Shown piece after piece: positions 23,775-35,606 of a DNA stretch of 64,000 nt. The position numbers and the translations under genes are program-made. Numbering within the stretch: the first letter of the stretch is position 1; each line of letters begins with the position of its first letter. Source of the stretch: Diplosphaera chodatii (taxonomy: Eukaryota > Chlorophyta > Trebouxiophyceae > Prasiolales > Stichococcaceae); NCBI GenBank assembly GCA_032358165.1, contig JAALGY010000015.1, forward strand, positions 1,426,001 to 1,490,000. Direction: 5' to 3'. The notes beneath the pieces were generated by a model that did not search any database, was not told where the DNA came from, and saw only the letters and a list, made by a program, of their open reading frames with translations.

Positions 23775-26235
23775 ATGCAAGGCGCGCTGCAGGGCCGGCA
23801 GGTGCTGCCTGTTAGATATTGCCAAAATGGACACAGACATTTGGCGCCGCGTGCAAACGTGATCACTCGGGCGAAGCACACTGTACGTGCTGTGATCGCG
23901 GTAGGTGCTCGTCGTGATGCCATGCACCACCAACAGAGACACTCCTGTGGCGCACTCACATCGCTCCCTTGAGTTCTCATATATGCTGGATGTGCACGGC
24001 AGTCTGGTCAGCCCCTTTATCAGGTCGTCCCGCTGTTGCTGCCCTTGGCGCCGACGGCAGAGGATTTGCCACTTGGCATGACTCATTGTCATGGTCCAGC
24101 ATGCATTGTGCGCCCTCCGCGCCCTCTCCTACATTGTGTGTAACCAGGCGACTCAAAGGCAGGCCTGAGATGCACGAGTACATGCACAGGAGCCAACACA
24201 ACAAGAGCCGCCACGCTCGCCGCAGCCGGACAAGCCGAAGCAGACGCCGGCGGCAGCGCAGCAGCCTTATGACCGCCTGTTCAACTTCTCAGCCGGCCCC
24301 GCGGTGCTGCCGCTGCCAGTGCTGGAGCGCGCACAGGCGGAGCTGCTCAACTACCAGGCACGCGTCATGACATTGCTGGGAAGCGATCGCATCTGAGCTG
24401 TGAACTCAGCCGTGCTGCAGTTCCGCACACCCAGGCATTGTTGATCACGTTCCAGCGAACCTCCAGCAGTGCAGCACATGAAGGGACACTGCAGCTGAGC
24501 CCGCGCGCCGCGCACGCTGCAGGGCAGCGGCAGCAGCGTGATGGAGATGAGCCACCGCGGCAAGGAGTTCACCAGCATCATCAACAAGGCGGAGGCGGAC
24601 CTGCGGCAGCTGCTCAGCATCCCCGACAACTACGAGGTGGCGGTCGTCACCATTGGCTTGTGTGGAACTGCAAGCAGGCTTGGCTTGATGCTCGTGCTCG
24701 ATGATCCTGACCGGCTGCATGTCCTGCTGTCCTGCAGGTGCTGTTCATGCAGGGTGGCGCCAGCGCGCAGTTTGCAGCGGTGCCGCTCAACCTCACGCAG
24801 CCTGGCCAGCAGGTACCCTGCTTATTGCATGGCACCAGCACCTGATTGGGCACAGATGTGGGGCCACCTCCTCAGCAACAGTGCCAGGTGACTCTGATGG
24901 GTGCTCAAGGGTCACGGAAGCCTGGGTGTGTTCCGTGCAGGTGGACCACATCGTGACTGGCTCCTGGAGCAAGAAGGCGGCACAGGAGGCGGCCAAGTAC
25001 TGCGAAGCAAACACCGCGGCAAAGGGCGACAACAAGTCAGTGCCCCCGCGTGACAGCTGGAAGCTCAGCGATGACGCTGTGTACGTGCACTACTGCGACA
25101 ACGAGACCATCCAGGCGGGTTCTCATTGCAGTGTCAATGTGGCTGCATGCACTGCAGCCACAGGTGTGCCAAGGTTGATCTGTCACAAATCTCGAGTGTC
25201 CTGAGGACTGGCAGCATCACCGCAGGCAGCAGCACGCTTGTCCAGCTCTCCATCTTGCACAGCGCATGCGCCAACAGAAGAGGTGCCATGCTGCCTACAG
25301 CCTCCCGGGTCCGTAGCACCCCAGCAAGCATTGCTCTTGTATATGCGCAGGGCGTGGAGTTTAAGGGCGCGCCCGATGTCGGCGACCGGTTGCTGGTTGC
25401 GGACATGTCGTCCAACTTCTGCTCCAAGCCGGTGGATGTCGCCAAGTATGGCCTGATCTACGCGGGCGCGCAGAAGAACATCGGCCCTGCCGGCGTCACC
25501 ATCGCCATCGTGCGGAAGGACCTCATCTCCGGAGCTCGGTGAGAAGCAGACGCAGCTCCCATGCCTTATGGATGGACAAGCTGCGCCATACAAACGTCCT
25601 GTGCCGCTATGTCGTCGTTCCAGATATGGAGCTGTTGCAAATGGTAAAGAAAGCATGGGCTGACGATGTGCAGGCCAGATACGCCGGCGATGCTGCACTA
25701 CGAGACGCTGCTGGGTTCGCTCTACAACACACCGCCGTGCTGGTCTATCTACATCTGCGGCCTGGTCTTTGAGCATCTGCTGGCACAGGTAGGCCATGTC
25801 ACAGCAGCTTTGGTGCACTGCGGATGGTGGAGTGTGCAGCACTTGGTGATGTGGTGCCCACACAGAGCTGTTCCTTTGCAACCGCCATTGGGATGTATGC
25901 CAATGCATGCAATGCAGGGAGGCATTGAGGCGGTCTACCAGAACAACCAGCGGAAGGCGCAAACAGTTTATGATGCACTCGCCAACTCGAACGGCTTCTA
26001 CCAGAACCCAGTGGACCCAGCTTCGCAGTCGCTCATGAACGTGCCCTTCACCATCCCCTCCAATGCGGACCTGGAGAAGGAGTTTATTGCCAAGGCTGCT
26101 GACGCTGGTCTGGTGCAGCTGAAGGGGCACCGCTCAGTTGGCGGCATGAGGGCTTCCATCTACAACTCCATGCCACAGGAGGGTGTTCAGGCACTGGCTG
26201 ACTTCATGGCCGACTTTCAGCAGACGCATGCCTGA
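23775..26235 (+). CDS. PSAT: phosphoserine aminotransferase, plastid-targeted
   Basis: PSAT converts 3-phosphohydroxypyruvate and glutamate to 3-phosphoserine and 2-oxoglutarate, step two of the phosphorylated serine pathway, with PLP. The first exon (23775-23900) encodes 42 residues rich in Arg, Ala, Val and His with few acids, a plastid transit peptide. The enzyme begins at 24226 with [15 protein letters not shown]. Further hallmarks are [61 protein letters not shown], the PLP-lysine motif [39 protein letters not shown] and [18 protein letters not shown]. Stop is at 26233-26235. The intron 24358-24522 begins with GC (CAG|GCACGC); splicing there restores the normal LNYQ-GSG junction. A phosphoserine phosphatase gene lies about 15 kb downstream. 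Confidence 0.96.
24358..24522 (+). other. GC-AG intron in PSAT
   Basis: The exon ends AELLNYQ at CAG|GCACGC and resumes TGCAG|GGC (GSGSSVMEM), giving the normal PSAT junction. The nearest GT donor (GCACGC|GTCATG) would add two residues to an otherwise invariant loop. Confidence 0.75.
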
Positions 26236-26389
26236 TCTAGCACTACGGTTTGAGTGATCTCCTGACGATGGGCCAAATTTACGGTACTGCATGACACTTC
26301 AGCAGCTTCAGAAATTGGGGGTTCAATCAGATAGTCTAGTGCATTTAGATAGGAAGGGTGGTTTGGCAGGTCGTAGGTGCCCGACTCGT

Positions 26390-26394
26390 TTACA
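26390..26394 (-). terminator. possible TGTAA polyadenylation signal of BUD32
   Basis: TTACA on the plus strand (TGTAA on the gene strand) lies 24 bases beyond the BUD32 stop. It is close to the stop, so only weakly supported. Confidence 0.3.
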
Positions 26395-26417
26395 TTATAG
26401 TGTGCTTCCAGAGTTTT

Positions 26418-27740
26418 TCAACCGATCATGGCACGCTTCCGCCCTCTCATCCGCACTGCAATTGGCCACATTTCAACATCAGTGCCTAATCAGTGCACGG
26501 TGCAACAGCCATGACTACCGTGGGCAAGATGACTTGTATACATGTTACTTGCCTTCTGCAAACTTGTTGAGGGTGGGATTCCATAACCTTGACCGTTTCT
26601 TGTATGCTGCGAGCACCACCTCGAACTGCAAGCACATCGGCAAGCGTGTCGTTTGACAGCTCACGGGTTGACCCTTGTCATCTATGCACACTTTGCAAAG
26701 TGTGCAACCAGATATACGCAGGCAGCAACTGACCAGGTCGTCGCCGTCTGCTGAGTGCGCGCTCTTGAAGGCACGCTCCAGCACATACAGGTCCACACCC
26801 TTGTCCTCAGGCAGTGACGACGAGGTGCTAAGCCCAAAGTCCAGCATCACCTTCGCAGGTACAAGTGTCTCACTTGAAGTTGCACGCTTCGTGACACACA
26901 ACATCTGCATCTTACGCAACATCACCTTCACGACCTATTAGCTGAATTGTCTTACCAGTGCCGTGTCCCTGCTGCGGACCATGAGATTGGATGTCGTCAG
27001 GTCGCCATGCACCAGGCCCCCATCATGAAGAATCGCTAGTGCTTCGCCTATCTGTGTCAGCACCCGTTGGAGCTCTGCGCAGCATTTTACCATCCATCAG
27101 TCCATCTTGCCATTGAGCAGACAGCTCCCATGCTCAGCTACATATGGGCAATACCATGTAAACGCTGCCGCGCTGTGCAATGGCAGATGCGGTGTCACCC
27201 GCGCCCTGGAGGGTGCTGCTGTGGAGCAACGCCTTCACGGTGCTGCCCTCGATGCGCTCCATGCTGATGCTGGCTTCCTGGAGGTCCACCGCATAGAGCA
27301 CCGCCGTCAGCACCCCCAGCTTCCTCGCCCGCACCATGCATCGCACTTCCTGCGGACAGAGGACCGGTCCAAGAGTCGCTCCCTGCAGACGTTGCCCTGA
27401 AGCTGCCGTGCAGGAGTGCACAGCATCATCGGCATCACCTGTTTGAGGCGTGCTGTGGTCAACTTGCGATCCAGCGTGGGGTGCCGATACTTCTTGCTGA
27501 AGCGCTGCTTGACGACTGCCGGTCGCCCGCCCAGCTGGCATTCGAAGATGCGCTGCAGCAACGTACAAGTCGTTCGATCAACAAATGTCAGCGCAGAAAT
27601 TACAGCGGTTAAATCGCAAACAAAGCATCGCCATGCTGCTGGTGCCAGCGCACCGATTCAGCGCCCTGTGCCAACAAACGCTCTGGCTCAGTGTTGGCCG
27701 GCGTCTCGGCATTAGCCAGTGTAGCCACGTCTTGAGCCAT
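26418..27740 (-). CDS. BUD32: BUD32/TP53RK-type kinase of the KEOPS complex
   Basis: BUD32 is the small atypical kinase/ATPase of KEOPS, which makes the universal tRNA modification t6A. ATG 27740 starts [12 protein letters not shown], followed by [10 protein letters not shown], then [20 protein letters not shown] and [15 protein letters not shown]. Next are [13 protein letters not shown] and [20 protein letters not shown], then [20 protein letters not shown] with the catalytic loop. The metal-binding motif is VMLDFGLS, followed by [16 protein letters not shown] and [20 protein letters not shown]. The frame would stop two codons later, but a perfect GC donor (AAG|GCAAGT) at 26552 joins an exon at 26455 that encodes [12 protein letters not shown] and stops at 26418-26420. 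This supplies the invariant RGRKR tail that contacts KAE1 in this family, so the gene is complete. Confidence 0.95.
26456..26552 (-). other. GC-AG intron in BUD32
   Basis: Donor AAG|GCAAGT and acceptor TTGCAG are both perfect consensus. Splicing restores the invariant BUD32 C-terminus VRMRGRKR; without it the frame stops two codons later. Confidence 0.92.
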
Positions 27741-28145
27741 ATGGATCGTGCTATAGGTTGATATCTGTCGAGAAGATCGAGGTCTGTTGAGTCCACGACG
27801 GCGCGCTCGCTGCGCAATGTGATCAGGTCACGTTTTGCAGTTTATCACAGCTGTTCGCCGTTGTTTGAGCATCAGTTGCCAGTGATGGACACAACACAGA
27901 AGTGTGCAGTGTACATGTGGGATTGCCGCCATTACAAGTTGATGTGCATGTCCTGAAAAAAACTGCCCTGTAGGCTGCTGACTCCACGTGCATCCAGCTT
28001 CCGGAGCTCGTCATGCCTTCGCTGGATCGTGCAAGGGTGCAACTGACAGCAGCTGCAGTTGCGTCCTCGCACTCGCTGCCAAAGCAGCAGCGTGTTCCGA
28101 GCACTGCAGTGCTGCACGAGCGACGTGAGAACGGCTGTGCGCAGC
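27741..28145. other. divergent intergenic region, BUD32 / dynamin-like gene
   Basis: About 405 bases between divergent starts. No clear core promoter element, repeat or RNA gene was seen. Confidence 0.35.
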
Positions 28146-31100
28146 ATGGCAGAGTCGCACCCTCTGCAGGACGAGACACCGAGCACGGAGACCGCAAAGC
28201 TTCAGCACGCACAGCTGGCCCGCAGCGTGGCTAGCTTGCTGGCTGACACATCAGGTCTGGGCGCGCGCCTTGCACACGCAGCCCCAGCCAGTGGGACCAC
28301 CGGCCTCGAGCAAATCGATCTCGAGCTTTCCTCGTACTTCGCTCACAGCTACGAGCTGGGCCAGCGTCTGAGCAAGAGACGTTCTCGGTGGCCGTGCTTG
28401 CCCTGGCCAAATCTGGTAAGACCCATGGTGTGGCTCACGTCCTTGCCTTGGACATGCCTCGTACCAGCATGCCTGCTTTAAGATCTGCAGCTAAGTGTGT
28501 CGTTGTCGTCTTGAGTGCTGAACACATCGATACACCTTGTATGTAGGCAAGAGCACGCTGTTGAACGCACTGGCTGGCGCGCCCATCCTACCAGTCAACA
28601 AGTGCGCTTGCAATCACTCTGCTGTGAGAACAACGTGCCACGCTGGCATCCATGTGAATGTCGCAAGACACGGCAGGGACAGAGGCTCTATGTGCTGTTG
28701 ACATGCAGCGTTCCAGAAACTGCACGCGTCTGCCGTATCACGCACACACAGCTGGCGGCGGGTGAGCAGGCGGTGCTGCTCGACCGAAGCAAGGGGTCCG
28801 ATGCCCAGAGGGTCACTGGCGAGGACGCCATCCGCAGCCATCTGTCAAACCTTAACCGCGAGGTTGGCATGCACACAGATAGTGGCTAACCAACAGGAAG
28901 TTTGCATCATGCATAGCGCACCCGGGTGTCTCTCTCGATTCTCTCGTTGACAGTGTAACATACTGTGTGCAGGTTCGCACTCGGGAGCACCAGCTGCACG
29001 ACGAGGTGCTGCTAGACGTGCAGCTGCCCATCGCATCACTTGCAAGCCATGATGGTGCAGCTGGTGACATTGCCTTCCAGCTGCTCGACACGCCAGGCCC
29101 AAATGAGTCAGGTGAGTATTGGCAGCTTTTCCACCTTGCCGGTGTTGACATTGTGCATGCACTTCCACATGGGGCAGGTTGCTGCAGTCTCACGAGCAGT
29201 ATGCGTTCAGCACCTACACGATAGCGTCAAGATAGGGCCCCCGAAACAGGGCAAGAGGCTCGTGCACAACTGGTGCGTGATGATGTGCAACAGGTGAAGA
29301 GGCGCTCCGGTACCAGGTTGAGCGCTTGCTGGACTCAGTAGACAGTGTATTGTATCTGCTGGACTACACCAAGCTGCGCACTGCCGAGGAGGCGTCCATC
29401 TTCGCGCGCATCAAGAGCATCAACCCTACGCTTGTCAAGCGCCTGTCCCGCAGGTGTGCAAGGTCATCCTGCATAATGGCGTCAACCCATCCTCACATGG
29501 TTGAGAAAACCTAAGCATATACCGTGCTCAGTATTCGACACGTTGTGCAGGCTGTTCTTCGTCGTCAACAAGGTGGACACCATCCGCATGTCCGAGGGAC
29601 TGGACGAGGACGCCACCCGGCAGTATGTGGCGGAGCTCGTCACCCAGCAGCTGTCGGGCGACGGCTTCCAGCTGCATCCCGACCAGGTGTTTTAAAATTG
29701 CTGTGCCTCTGGATGCCTGCCTCCGCTGGTCAAGCTGCAGCCCTGCTTCAATAAAATCTGATGTCACCTCGTGTGCAAGCATGGCAATGCCTTTTTCCGG
29801 TACAGTCACCATCTGCAGTGATCCCATGCTAAGCATCTGGCGCTTCTGTGCAGGTTTTGCTGGTGTCAGCGCAGGAGGCGCTGCTGGCACGGCTGATGCT
29901 GCGGCAGGATCCGCAGGCTGCAGCCCCGGTGGTACAGCGTTTCAAGGAGCGTGCCTTCGGCAGTAGCCGCGCCGTACAGCGCAAGAAGTTCTCTGCCGTA
30001 GAGCTGCAGGCTGCTGCTCAGGACATGCTCGAGGACAGCGGTGAGTGCCCATGCCAGCCTCTACAACTACACATGTCCCGTCTCAAATGCATTACATCGA
30101 ACAGCTGGAGGCTCTTTCATAATGCGGTTGCAGTTGTTGCCGCAGGCATGCAGGAGCTGGAGAACTGTGTGTTTGGCTTCCTCTACTCCCACGCCGGCGT
30201 GCTCAAACTGATGGCCATTGTTGACAATCTTGCTCGCATGCTCAGCCAGGTCGCAGCTCACTTCGATGCCGCTGGTGCCAGATGTTTGCAGACAGTTTGC
30301 ATGGCAACTGTCTTGGTGGTTGGCCATGCTGACTTGTGCAATGTTGCATTGCACTGCAGATGGCCAACTCGATGGCAGTGAGTGAGGGCGCTCTGATGAA
30401 GGACATGGCCGTTTTGCAGGTGCACAGCTTAGCTGCAGCTTCATGAACATGCTGTATAGCATTTGTTTGCCCAGTTGCCGCCGTGCTCGTTGCCCAAGAC
30501 TGTGCCATGGAACTTGCAGGACGAGGCAGCGGCGATGCAGCAGACGCTTGAGGAGACGCTGGCTCGCTTTGATGAAGTCCATGCACAAACCGCCACTGTG
30601 GAAGAGGAGGTCGTCGATGAGGTATGTTGCTTTCGATCCTTTGGTATACAGGTTCATGTTGCAATCAACCGCCATGTCGCATGTTCGGCTCGTCCCCGGC
30701 AGACTTCACATTCTGCATGCAATCAAAGGGCTCGTCACTGTAGTGTCTTCACTACGACATGGCAGTGCTCAAACATGTTGCAGGTGCGCATGAGACTGGG
30801 GTTTCTTCGCGAGAGGCTCGTAGATCACGTAACAACCGTTCTTGACAGCGCTGCTGTCGGCAATGAGAACTCTGCGCCGACAGGACACTGGCGCGCTGTG
30901 TTTGACAAGGTGACAGGGGAGCCAGCGTGGTTATCCCTTTGTACAGCACTGCTGACTAGCATCCTCGCACAGTACGCCGCACCTGTCCCGCTGTGCTGCA
31001 CATCATGGCATCATACCAAGACCGCTTGTTGCGCAGGCACGTGCATTTCTGGGACGCCGTGAGGCTGGGGCAGACCGGGCGGAGCTGCAGAGCACGCTGC

Positions 31101-34100
31101 AGGAGCTGCACGCCGACGTGTTCACCCAGATTGACCAGGAGGTGTGTCTGGTGGTGTGCTCAAGCTGGAATCCATGCTGTCACTCAATGCTGGCAGACAA
31201 TGTTGCGTCTGCACTGTAGATCGTGCCTGTCCCCACGCGCAGGTGCGTGGCTTCTGGCACCAGCTGGAGACGGCTACCAACGAGCGCCAGCGTGCGCTTC
31301 TGCGCCGCCTGAATGCGCATCTGGAGGGCCTGTCGCGCGCCATTGAGGTGCAATATGCCGACAGCCGCACTTGCAAGCATTGATGCTTTGATCATGCAGC
31401 TGTCCATGCAACCATGCACAACACCTGACTTGCCGGTGCTATGTTGGGACGCACACGAAGGAGCTGTGGCATCTGGAGGATGCCACAGTCACAATTCCCG
31501 CATCGTGCAGGCGGTAGTGGAGGAGCGGTTGTCGGTGCGACTGGAGCCCGTCGATCTTCGCCTCAAACCACCGTCCGCTCAAGAATTCCACGACTCCCTG
31601 CAGCGCCTATTCACCGACGGTGATATTTCCTGCCTGCTGAAGTATCGGCCTTCGTGGCTTCACAAGCTGGTGCTTCTGACGATGATCTGCTGGCAGCACA
31701 CATGGATGCTCACTTTGTGTCTCCTGTGCAGGTATCACCCAGCGCAGCATTGTCAAAGAGCGATCCCGTGAGGTCGAGTACACCCAGTGGGAGAAGCGTT
31801 ACCGCAACGGTGAGTGTTGCAATGCATGGAGGTTCTGGCTTGATGGTTCTTTCTGCTGCACTTTCCACATACTGCACCACAGCCACATATCGGAAGAGAA
31901 CCCAGTCTGCGATTATGTACAGGGATATGCCGGACGGGCGAGTATTATGTGGGGAGGCCGACCAAGCGCACTGTACAGGAGCAGTATACAGAGGTCGAGT
32001 ACGAGATCCAGCCAGAAAAGGCAAGCGGTAGATCCCTCCTTGGCACTCTGCTTGCCCTCTCCAGTATCTGAGCGCTTCTGCAGTGCACAGTTCTGCTCAG
32101 CTCAGCTCGTCCTGCAGCCATGCACCTGAATGAATGTCGACAGCAATGGCCTTGACACTGCCCAGCTCGTGAGTGTGCAGATCAAGGAGTACTTCTGCGA
32201 ACTGATAGGGTCCACCATCGAGGCCAGCGTGCGCAGCGTGCGTGCCTTCGTTAAAGAGTATCTGGTACGCATCACTGCTGGTGCTTCGTGGGAACCTCCA
32301 CCTCCATATACTATGGCAGGTTGCAGCAGGAGTGTGCGCTTGCCTGAGCAGAGGGTTGCTTTGCGGCCTTTCTGCTTGACGCCCCGCTCATTTCAGGTAC
32401 CTTCACTGCAGGCGGCAACCATCGACGAGGCTCGCGGCAAGATTACAACCTATGCGGAGCGGTTCACGGCCTCCATGCTCAACGCGCTGGCCACCAGCGA
32501 GCAGGGTGAGTCTGCACTGCTGGTTACCTTTCAGAAGGTTATCGCGCTGTCATTCCGAGTGCAGGTAATCCCTTCGAGCTGCCGCAAGTCCGAAGCTGTG
32601 GGTATTTGCAGGTGAGAAGGTGCGCCTGGCGGCACTGGATCACGTGCGTCTCCACAAGGAAGGCCTCACCAAGCTGCTGGAGGAGGCTGCTGCACTGCAG
32701 GTCGAGGTGTGCCCTATGCACATGCATCTGTGCTACAGCATGGTTGCTGCGCGCTGAGTACGCCATCTGCTTGTTGACGTTTTGCTGTCGAAACGCTGAG
32801 CGACATGCTCATCTGCTGAGTACCTGACATTTGCTGCAGGCTGAAGCACTGTTTCCAGAGGCAATTGCATGTCCCTCGAGGGCACCCTCACTTGAGTTTG
32901 ACGATGAAGACTTCCTGCCAGCCTCAGAGGTGTGGGTCCGCCCCTGAAGCTCCCTGCACACCTCTGCGGATGTTGTGGAATGCGTGATCGGCAGGCAATG
33001 CTGGGCTGAGCGCCTTCGTGGTGGCAACAGGAGGCGACCTTTGAGCAGCAGTTGACCGAGGAAGCACAGTTGTCAGACTCGCAGCCGTCAGCTGCAACTT
33101 CAGCTGAAGACTACGCAGTCAGTTTGGATCATAACACTGCCGCTGGCAGCAGCAACGTTGCTACAGAGGAAGCAGTTGACACGGGGGCGGCAGCCGCTGC
33201 CACAGATGACAGTCATGCCTCGCCACGGGAAGCTGCCGTAGCTGTGCATCCCGACAGCGCCAGCTGCCTGCTCTGCGGCGGTGACGAGCACTGGACGGAT
33301 GCATGCCCCTCTGCTAGCCTCGCCTCGGTGCCAGTCGTGAGCCAGCAGACCGCAGCCAGCACAGGCGGCGGCAGTGCCGCCGGCAGCCTGGCGGACAAGG
33401 AGGGCGGCAGCCTGGACGACTGCAGCATCGTCAGCAGCACCGTGGGCAACAGCACCACCGCCGCGGCGGCAGCCAGCAGCCCCCGCAGCAGCCACAGCGC
33501 CCACGATGCTGAGGAGGAGGAGGACCGCCTGTACGATGCGGCCAGCAGCCTGGGAGGCAGCAGCTACTACCAGGCGATGTCGCCAGATGCTCACCACAAC
33601 CTGGCGGATGCGCAGCAGAGCTTATTCGATGATCCGCCGCATGTGGAAGATGGCCTGCACACCCCACCCGCAGCAGCATGCAAGGGCTTTGTAGCCAACA
33701 TTCGAGGCACGATGGTCGAGTCTGACGGCGCTCCCGCTGAAGCTCCCACGGCGTTGCCGGCTGAGGCGCCCGCTGCGGAGGATGTATTCTCCGGTGCTGC
33801 GCTTGGCGGCAGCTATGCTTCGGCTGCCGCTAGCTCCTGCAGCCATGTCCGCATGGTTGCTGCGCCAGTTCCAGCACAGGTGGTTGACTTGTTTCTGAAC
33901 AGCTTACCTCCTAGCGTGAGCTGTTGCCGCCAATCCGCCTGTTGTGAGGAGCTTTTCGTGCTTACGTGATTCCAAGCATATGCATGATACCGCTGCATTT
34001 GTGCAGGATGGTGCTGCTGCAGAGGAAGCAGCTGATGGAGCACAAGATGCAGATGAACTTGCAACAATACCATTGGACAGCGGCAGCCCGGCCAGCAGCC

Positions 34101-34268
34101 CCTCGGCGGCATCTGCTGAGAGCGGTGATGATTGGACCATGGTTGAGGTGCGGCTGGGGTGCAGTTTGCAGGTGCATCAAATGGATGACTGTGGTGCATG
34201 GCAACAGTCCCTTGCCGAAAAAGGCTGACACGCATCTCGCTTACCCGCAGGAGGATGGCCAACGATAA
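28146..34268 (+). CDS. dynamin-family GTPase with C-terminal CCHC zinc knuckle
   Basis: This is a large GTPase of the dynamin N family, likely acting on membranes; its exact role is unknown. ATG 28146 starts MAESHPLQDETPSTETAK. The G domain shows G1 LAKSGKSTLLNALAG (split by an intron), the following VNNVPETARVCRITH, G3 LLDTPGPNESG, DSVDSVLYLLDYTKLRTAEE, G4 FFVVNKVDTIRMSEGL and G5 VLLVSAQEALLARL. Long helices follow (LEETLARFDEVHAQTATVEE, RLGFLRERLVDHVTTVL, EVRGFWHQLETATNERQRAL, AVVEERLSVRLEPVDLRL, VKERSREVEYTQWEKRYR, ALDHVRLHKEGLTKLLEEAA), typical of a dynamin stalk/bundle. The C-terminal third is acidic and Ser/Ala-rich. It contains one CX2CX4HX4C knuckle (CLLCGGDEHWTDAC) at 33265-33306. 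A last short exon ends EDGQR, stop at 34266-34268. Odd: the frame slips by one base near 28375, between YELGQRLSK and ETFSVAVLALAKSG. Confidence 0.82.
33265..33306 (+). other. CCHC zinc-knuckle motif in the dynamin-like protein
   Basis: The exon encodes Cys-X2-Cys-X4-His-X4-Cys with a Gly before the His region and an aromatic Trp after it, the classic nucleic-acid or protein binding knuckle. It sits in a disordered, acidic tail. Confidence 0.8.
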
Positions 34269-34626
34269 GCTGCAACTTGATGGTGGCATGATGGTCACAG
34301 TATGCTGTAAACCCTCGGCTGGAGTAGGGTGAGCAGGCCGGAGTGGCAGGGCTTATACACTGTACATCTTGTAGGATAGCAGCAGCTTGTGCAACATAGA
34401 GCCTACATTTGCCATTAGCCTGCAGGGCCTGCGTGTATCGATGTCCAACTGTAGGACAACGCCTGTGTATTGTATGACTTGGAGGCCGACGTTGCATACA
34501 TGCCATGCAATGGCAGCGTCATCCTGCAAGCAACGAAACCGAAGACAAACCACGGTCTCCAGTCAGCTGGTAATGGAGTGGGACCTCGTGCTCTCTGCTC
34601 TCGGGCAACCTTTACGCTCAGCTGCC
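34269..34626. other. convergent 3' junction, dynamin-like gene / frataxin
   Basis: About 358 bases between two stop codons. TGTAA at 34306-34310 fits the plus-strand gene. No other element was seen. Confidence 0.4.
34306..34310 (+). terminator. putative TGTAA polyadenylation signal of the dynamin-like gene
   Basis: A TGTAA pentamer lies 38 bases after the stop codon. Confidence 0.5.
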
Positions 34627-35606
34627 TCACGACTTGGGCCGTGATAAGCCTAGTGGACCTTCCATCAGCTCCCCAAACTCTGCTTCCAAGCGATCGTGCA
34701 TGAGGTGGCCGTCCCTCAAGTACACCCACTCGCCGTTCCTGAAGTCGTAACGTGCAGGCCCGCTGCGGAAAGCGCACACGGAAGCATTCAGTAGCGTTCA
34801 AAATGACGTGCATGCCACTGGGCGAATCGTACAAGCTGCACACCTGATTGGCGATGACAGCCAGATCTGCTGGTTGGGCGCTTGCTTATTGAGGACGTAT
34901 GTGCCCTTGCCCGTCAGTGTGAGCGTCAGCACTCCTTGCTGCAGCATACCATATACCACGTAACAGGTCACAACGCACTTTGCAAGCAGCAGGTGCATGT
35001 GCCCAGACCAGGCATGGCAACAACAGCAACAGGTGTGGCCTCGCACCCCATACTCGAGATCTGCTCCTTCCAAGCCCCGGTCATCAATCACTGCCTGGCA
35101 TGATGCAGTGGCCATACAGATGACAGGGACAGTGCATCTGAGTGTCCTCCCAGCAGCATTGGCGCAATGACAGCATCACAGTCCAGACCTGCACATCGCA
35201 CCGCTGATCATACCACCGTCACCTCGAGGTCTTCCAAGAGGGCATTGAGCGTCTCCTCTGCTGCTCTGTGGTATTGCTGCTCAGACAGCTGGTCCCTGTT
35301 CAGCCAGATATCGGGGACGTAACGACGACGCCATGCACTTTTCAATAGCATTGCTGGCAGGGTTTATCTGCCCTGCAGATATATCTATCCAGACAATGGC
35401 GAGTCGACTCACGCGCCAGAGGCGAACGTCCTTGTAGCAGACGGCTGTGCAGGTGATGACGCCTGCTGCACGTGCGCCCAATGCGTCAGACACCCGAATG
35501 GCGCTGCATGCGACTGCTGAAGCTGCTGTGCTGAAGCTGGCAGTCCGTCCCACCAGCTGCTCGCCGTGACTGAAGTACATGCTAAGATATCAGAGCGTTC
35601 CTGCAT
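34627..35606 (-). CDS. FH: frataxin, mitochondrial
   Basis: Frataxin is a mitochondrial protein that promotes iron-sulfur cluster assembly on the NFS1-ISU complex. Conserved parts, in order: [12 protein letters not shown] and [17 protein letters not shown] (helix 1 with acidic face), [15 protein letters not shown] (acidic ridge), [39 protein letters not shown] (core sheet; the ISG codons straddle an intron), [13 protein letters not shown] and [14 protein letters not shown] (helix 2). The stop is at 34627-34629. The start is uncertain. ATG 35606 gives a Ser/Ala/Gln/Arg-containing presequence ending [10 protein letters not shown] but needs a weak AAAAG acceptor. ATG 35351 gives a shorter [14 protein letters not shown] presequence without that intron. 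Both look mitochondrial. Confidence 0.93.

Noticed and set aside
26545..26931. BUD32 as a truncated gene lacking its basic tail
   Set aside because: A consensus GC-AG intron leads to an exon that supplies the tail, so truncation is not needed.
28146..34268. Identification of the large GTPase as plant FZL or a mitofusin
   Set aside because: The G1-G5 motifs fit the broad dynamin family, but I see no thiamine-phosphate-synthase-like domain as in FZL and no mitofusin-type paired membrane helices.
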